This document shows positions 59,900 to 64,000 of a stretch of 64,000 nucleotides of DNA, one piece after another. Where the stretch lies: NCBI GenBank assembly GCA_036785705.1, contig JAWUZG010000173.1:4449001-4513000 (forward strand). Reading direction: 5' to 3'. This DNA comes from Acanthornis magna (lineage: Eukaryota; Chordata; Aves; Passeriformes; Acanthizidae). A model generated the notes under the pieces. The model searched no databases. It saw only the letters and a program-made list of their open reading frames with translations, and was not told where the DNA came from. The first letter of the stretch is position 1. Every line of letters begins with the position of its first letter. The translations under genes and the position numbers were made by a program.

Positions 59900-60680
59900 A
59901 ATCCCCCCGTTGTCTTTCTTTATAGCTAGTTCCCAGTGACTGATCATCTGCACTGAACGTATCAGGATAATGTTTAAATCTCTTCACAGAATCCCAGATA
60001 TAACTTCACTAATGAACAAATAAGAAGGGGGGGGAGGGGAAAAGTGAAAAAAGGACATAGGTTTAAATGTTAAAATGGAGCTGCTGGAACATTAAAAAAA
60101 TGCTGGAACTGAATTAAAAAAAATTTAAAAACTACTACTCTCTTTCTAGATCTTACCTTAGACTGGGAGATGCTGAGGCCACCCCAGAGAGACGGTGGGT
60201 AGGATCTAATGTCTGATGAGAGGAAAGAGAGGGAAATGCCTAAACTATTGTTGAAGAAGACCTGGTGTACTCATCTGCCTACACCCAGTTCTCCTATCCC
60301 CATTGATGGTTCACTGACATGGCAGAAGGTAACAGATCTCCTGCTGAGGCACCTTGATATAGATTTGCTTATAACCCTTTGTTTGCTGCACTGCTTCCCT
60401 TTGAGCACAAAGATATTCCCATCTTCACCCTTCCTGCAATGACTAGGTAGAGGCTGCCCAAAAAAATAGATCCTGGAATTCTGATGGCCTTCAGAAGAGT
60501 CCATTTTCTCCAGTGGCCATATCTGAGAGCTTTAGAAACATACCTGGGGTATCTGAATCAAATCTAAATCCAGGGCACTTCCTTTGAAAGTGATGTCAAA
60601 AGTAATATGACTATTTTTGTTATGAATATTTAGAAAAGAATTTAAAATATATATTTAAAAGCCAACTGTATAATATATTG
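59900..60680. other. Unassigned non-coding DNA
   Basis: No gene recognised. Contains a G-run pair (GGGGGGGGAGGGG) near 60027 and A-rich patches. Open frames of 77 codons on both strands (60209-60504) overlap and have no family resemblance. Confidence 0.5.
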
Positions 60681-61304
60681 GCCTGTGGGAGGCTTCCAGC
60701 TGGAGAAGGTGGATATTCCTGAAATAGGCAGTATCCTGTGAGAGGGATCCATTCTGGACTAGGGAACAAGTGTGAGAAGAAAGGAGCAGCAGTGAGAAAC
60801 CATAGTGAATGGAACATAACCATCTCCATGGAGCTGCACAGCTCAAGGGAGCGAGGTGGAGAGGGTCAGAGTGAAGGAGTAAAGTTGAGCCTGGAAAAAA
60901 TGGTGGTGGGAAGAGAAGCATAGTTTGTTTTTGTTGTTGTTGGTTTTTTTAGTTTGTTTTTGGTTTGGTTTGATTTGGTTTGGTTTGGTTTGGTTGGGAT
61001 GGGTTGGTTTTTTTTTTGTTTGTTTTTTGTTTCATTCTGTTCTGTTTTCTCTTTTAGGGGTTCTGTTTTATTTTGGTTTTTTGGGTTTTCTTTCTGGTAT
61101 TAGTTTCTCCCTACTTGAGTCCACTTGAAATGGCAGTAGATTAATTTTCACCAAGTGGTCTGTTTTGCCTGTGATGGTAATTGATAAGTGATCTGTCTTT
61201 TTCTTGACCCCATAAGTTTTTCACCCCATTTTGCCTCCCTGTCCCACTGGATGAGGGAGCAGCTGGATGGGCATTTGGCAGCTGACCAAGATCAGCTCAT
61301 TACA
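60681..61304 (+). mobile_element. Endogenous retrovirus LTR with expanded TTTGG-rich interior
   Basis: Blocks of a common avian LTR appear in order: GCCTGTGGGAGGCTTCCAGC, then GAGAAGGTGGATATTCCTGA, AAGGAGCAGCAGTGAGAAAC, CATGGAGCTGCACAGCTCAA, AAGTTGAGCCTGGAAAAAAT, GTCTGTTTTGCCTGTGATGG at 61159-61178, TAATTGATAAGTGATCTG, then a terminal GATCAGCTCATTACA ending at 61304. The sequence between about 60922 and 61095, normally a T-rich stretch, has grown into imperfect GGTTT/TTTGG repeats. There is no gag, pol or env remnant. The left edge lacks the usual TG start, so it is probably 5'-truncated. It belongs to the same type as 39035-39512. Confidence 0.87.
60954..60999. repeat. (GGTTT)n imperfect pentamer repeat inside an LTR
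   Basis: About eight GGTTT-like units with one GATTT variant, inside the T-rich part of the LTR at 60681-61304. The frame through it gives a Phe/Gly/Leu-rich artefact. Confidence 0.88.
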
Positions 61305-64000
61305 ATGACCTCCACAGGTTTGTCCATCATATACTGAAACATATCAGACTGATGAAGATTAGATGACCAGCTCCAAGTACTGAGCATTGAGTGCCTCTTG
61401 TGTATTTAGATGAATTTGCCCAAGGATTCTGAGCTAGTGTTCCCTTCAAGGGCATTCAAAGTTCTGAGATACTTCTGAAAAATACACCAGTCACAGTGAT
61501 TGCCTTGAGATTTTGAGCAAAAATTGAATTTTGTAAAAATGTCTTGCGAAATTTGACCTTCTTGTGTTAAAGGGTGTTACACTGGTGAAACAACTGCTGA
61601 CTTTTAAAAAATTAAAATTATTAAAATGTTTTTGTTGTGTGCCTAAACCTAAGAATATATGTTTTCAACTCACAAATAAACAGAACTGTCAAAAGCATCC
61701 AGATTTTAGCTGATTATGATACTACTCATCATTGTTTGTTACAATTTTGGGAGATGAGTGTTCTGTTTTCTTTGCTTGGGTCTTTTAATGGTACATACCA
61801 CTTGTGTGTGCATGCATTTTTCTCTTTGCTTGGCTCATAGTTTGTTTTTACACTTGTCTGGATAAATTATCAAGGGAACTCTTTAGAAATACCGTCTTTG
61901 TTTCTCCTAAGTACAACATTAGCAAGGGGTTTTGTCATTAACTTCACTTTTATGCATTAAAAGAGGGAGGGGGAGGACACTACATTTTGTGATTTCAAAA
62001 TGATTTTTCCCTTTTCTGCATATTTTTTTTCTTGCTCATCACTTAGATTTTTTTTTTCTTCAGTCCCATGTTGCTATTTTGTCAGTGATGACAATATGGA
62101 AATCCATACATATTGGTATTCCAATAGAGATTTGCCTAGCCAAACAGAAGCAAAAAATTATGTGAATACAAATGTATTAACTGCAAAGATAAATCACAAC
62201 CCGCAGGCAACTTGAATAAGTTGAGGAAAGAGAGGAAAAGATGTGGGGTGGGGAGTGCAGCTTGAAACCAGCTGGAGTCGGAGGATGGAACATCACACAA
62301 AGAAATCAGGAAACATTTATAAGCATAACTTTTTAGTATCACACAAGCAGAAAATGTAGAGTGATTGAAAAGCAAGTAGGCCCACAACCACACTGCGTTG
62401 GAGGAGTTTTATCGTCTTTGGAAATTCATCTGTGCTCATTGTCAGGCTTTTTACAACTCTACCTTGGTTTGGGGGTCTTTTTCTTTCTTCTTCTCCTTCT
62501 TCTTCTTCTTCTTATTAAAAAAAAAAAAAAAAAGTTTAAAAAATATGAACTTAGGAAAAGCCAATTTCATGTGCTGTTAATTTAATTCCCAACATAAAAC
62601 CTTACTTCTTCTGATGGAAAATGAAATTACCCTTTCTACATCCGTTTTATCTGTCAATTAAATTCTTCTTTTCCCCCTTTCCTCCCCTCAAAGAAAAAAG
62701 AACATGCACATTATTGGTTATATTTTCTGTGCTTGCAACAAAATGAAAATGGGAAGAGGTGGCATTAACTACAGTAAGTACACAAAACCTGCTTGATTAT
62801 CATGTAAAGATGCTGGAATGACAACCCCAGAGACTCTGAATCTCCTTTGTGAGGTTGTAGATGTCTAGGCTAATTTTCATTTTCCATTTGTCCTGGTATT
62901 GCATGGCAAAGCAGTTTTAATAATGGGACTCTTCACAGCGTTAACTATTAACCTTCCCATTTCGTGGTATCTTAAAGAAATGGCTTTTGGAGGCAGCTTT
63001 CTCTGCCTGAATTTCTATGTGAATAAAGATAGGAAAATGAAATGCATCTTTCGGGCAGAAAGAGGGGACATTCACTGTGATCCATTCTCTATGATTAATT
63101 TCAGGATGATATTTGTCTCTTCTTTATGTTGTCATTATTTGACAGTTATGAAAAAATCACCTTCTTTGGTCTGGCTTGGTTATTACTTGTATTACCTTAA
63201 AGCTGACTGGAAAACAGTACTTGAAAAAAAAATCAGCATTTCAAAATTGCAAAGAAAAAAATTGAGGTAGATTTTTTTTTTCCCTCCGTGTTTTAAATGA
63301 AGGGGAAAAAACCCCCAAAACAGCCAAAAACAAAACACCAAAACTACCTTCCAGGAATAAAACAAACCAAAATGATCCTTTAAATTTTTTAAGAGCATCT
63401 CAGAAGAGAGAAAAACAGATGCCATTTGTTAGGTAAATCCTAGAAAACTGCATAGCTCAACTGTAATATTTTGTCTGGCATATGAAGCTCTGAAATATTC
63501 TAATCCTTATCTGACACAAAGACACTACTGATAAATTGAAAATAAGGCACTTTTACCTTGCAGATTTTTTGCAGGTATGCTAGGGACTGGCAAGTGCCAG
63601 TGTTTGTGTGCTGGGAGGCATCTCCTGGTGAACCTTTTCTCTTTGCATTGCCACAACCCAAACTAAAATCCTCTTCTGTTTGCCCCTACAGGGGGTAGCA
63701 GGAGCAGCCATCCTTCAGCTGTGTCAGATGGGACTTCAGCTGCACTGAATTCCATGAGTGGATTTAACTCTGAAGTGGGGAAGTTCAGCTGGATTTCTTT
63801 TTTCTGTAACGTTTTAGAGGAGTATAGCTTGGAGGCTGTAAGCCAGAGGGCTGTGCAAATATATGACTTAAAACCTCTGCAACCAGATTTGCCAGAGGAC
63901 ATCTGCTGTCTTTTCTCTCAGAACAATTTTCAAGGAGGATATTCCCCTTCACTGCCCTTTGTCTTCAGTGACCTTGAGAAGAAGGACAAGTGAAAGTTAA
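61305..64000. other. AT-rich non-coding DNA to the end of the window
   Basis: No recognised gene. It holds a (TTC)n run plus A-run at 62485-62534, and frames of up to 123 codons (62899-63270) with no family resemblance. Near the right edge, an acceptor-like pyrimidine tract ending CCCCTACAG (63683-63691) precedes a frame that stays open to a TGA at 63991-63993, but the opposite strand is open too. See findings. Confidence 0.45.
62485..62534. repeat. (TTC)n microsatellite followed by an A-run
   Basis: About nine TTC-like units, then TTATT and an A-run of about 18. It is a compound low-complexity tract. Confidence 0.9.

Noticed and set aside
60925..61128. Phe/Gly/Leu-rich membrane-like frame
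   Set aside because: It is a translation of the TTTGG-rich interior of an LTR.
62899..63270. 123-codon frame on the + strand
   Set aside because: It ends in A-rich text and resembles no family. Expected by chance in 64 kb.

Overview
This window looks like nuclear DNA from a bird, perhaps a passerine. It is AT-leaning and contains no gene, exon or RNA gene that I can recognise. Bird origin is inferred from at least thirteen fragments of the CR1 LINE. Most end in the avian CR1 signature (octamer ATTCTATG on the + strand, CATAGAAT on the - strand) and carry the usual text just inside that end. Several long terminal repeats (LTRs) read like common avian endogenous retroviruses. A few degraded MIR-like pieces and one very old CR1 with a TTCTTATG-type end add an amniote-wide background. 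There is no CpG-rich promoter and no chain of splice-flanked open frames, so I read the window as intergenic desert or the inside of a very long intron.

Layout. 1-4105: nothing recognisable apart from A-rich and AAACA-type low complexity. 4106-4964: a long - strand CR1 holding the decayed C-terminal part of its reverse transcriptase. 4965-13061: unassigned, with a perfect 15-bp inverted repeat at 10197-10234. 13062-13600: a + strand LTR with a TATA box. 15501-16106: two CR1 3' fragments pointing away from each other. 18603-19280: a possible LTR with a 12-bp hairpin at its left edge. 19432-20517: a - strand CR1 split by a 426-bp solo LTR with an exact 4-bp target duplication. 22769-22967: a compound purine microsatellite. 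29874-30460, 31374-31734 and 36920-37491: more CR1, including a second outward-pointing pair. 39035-39512 and 60681-61304: two related + strand LTRs. 45358-46717: short CR1 pieces and the ancient CR1. 46870-47300: a candidate conserved non-coding block. 48099-51192: a 3,094-bp TTCC array regularly interrupted by a 6-bp motif. 51193-64000: mostly unassigned AT-rich DNA with scattered repeats.

The most striking object is the TTCC array. It holds 676 TTCC units and 65 six-base interruptions (48 GCACCA, 14 GCACCC, 3 single-base variants). Every spacing between interruptions is exactly 6 + 4n bases, so no slippage has broken the 4-bp register over 3 kb. It is open in several frames on both strands only because its words contain no stop codon. 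It is not a gene. No protein system, CRISPR array or operon is present.
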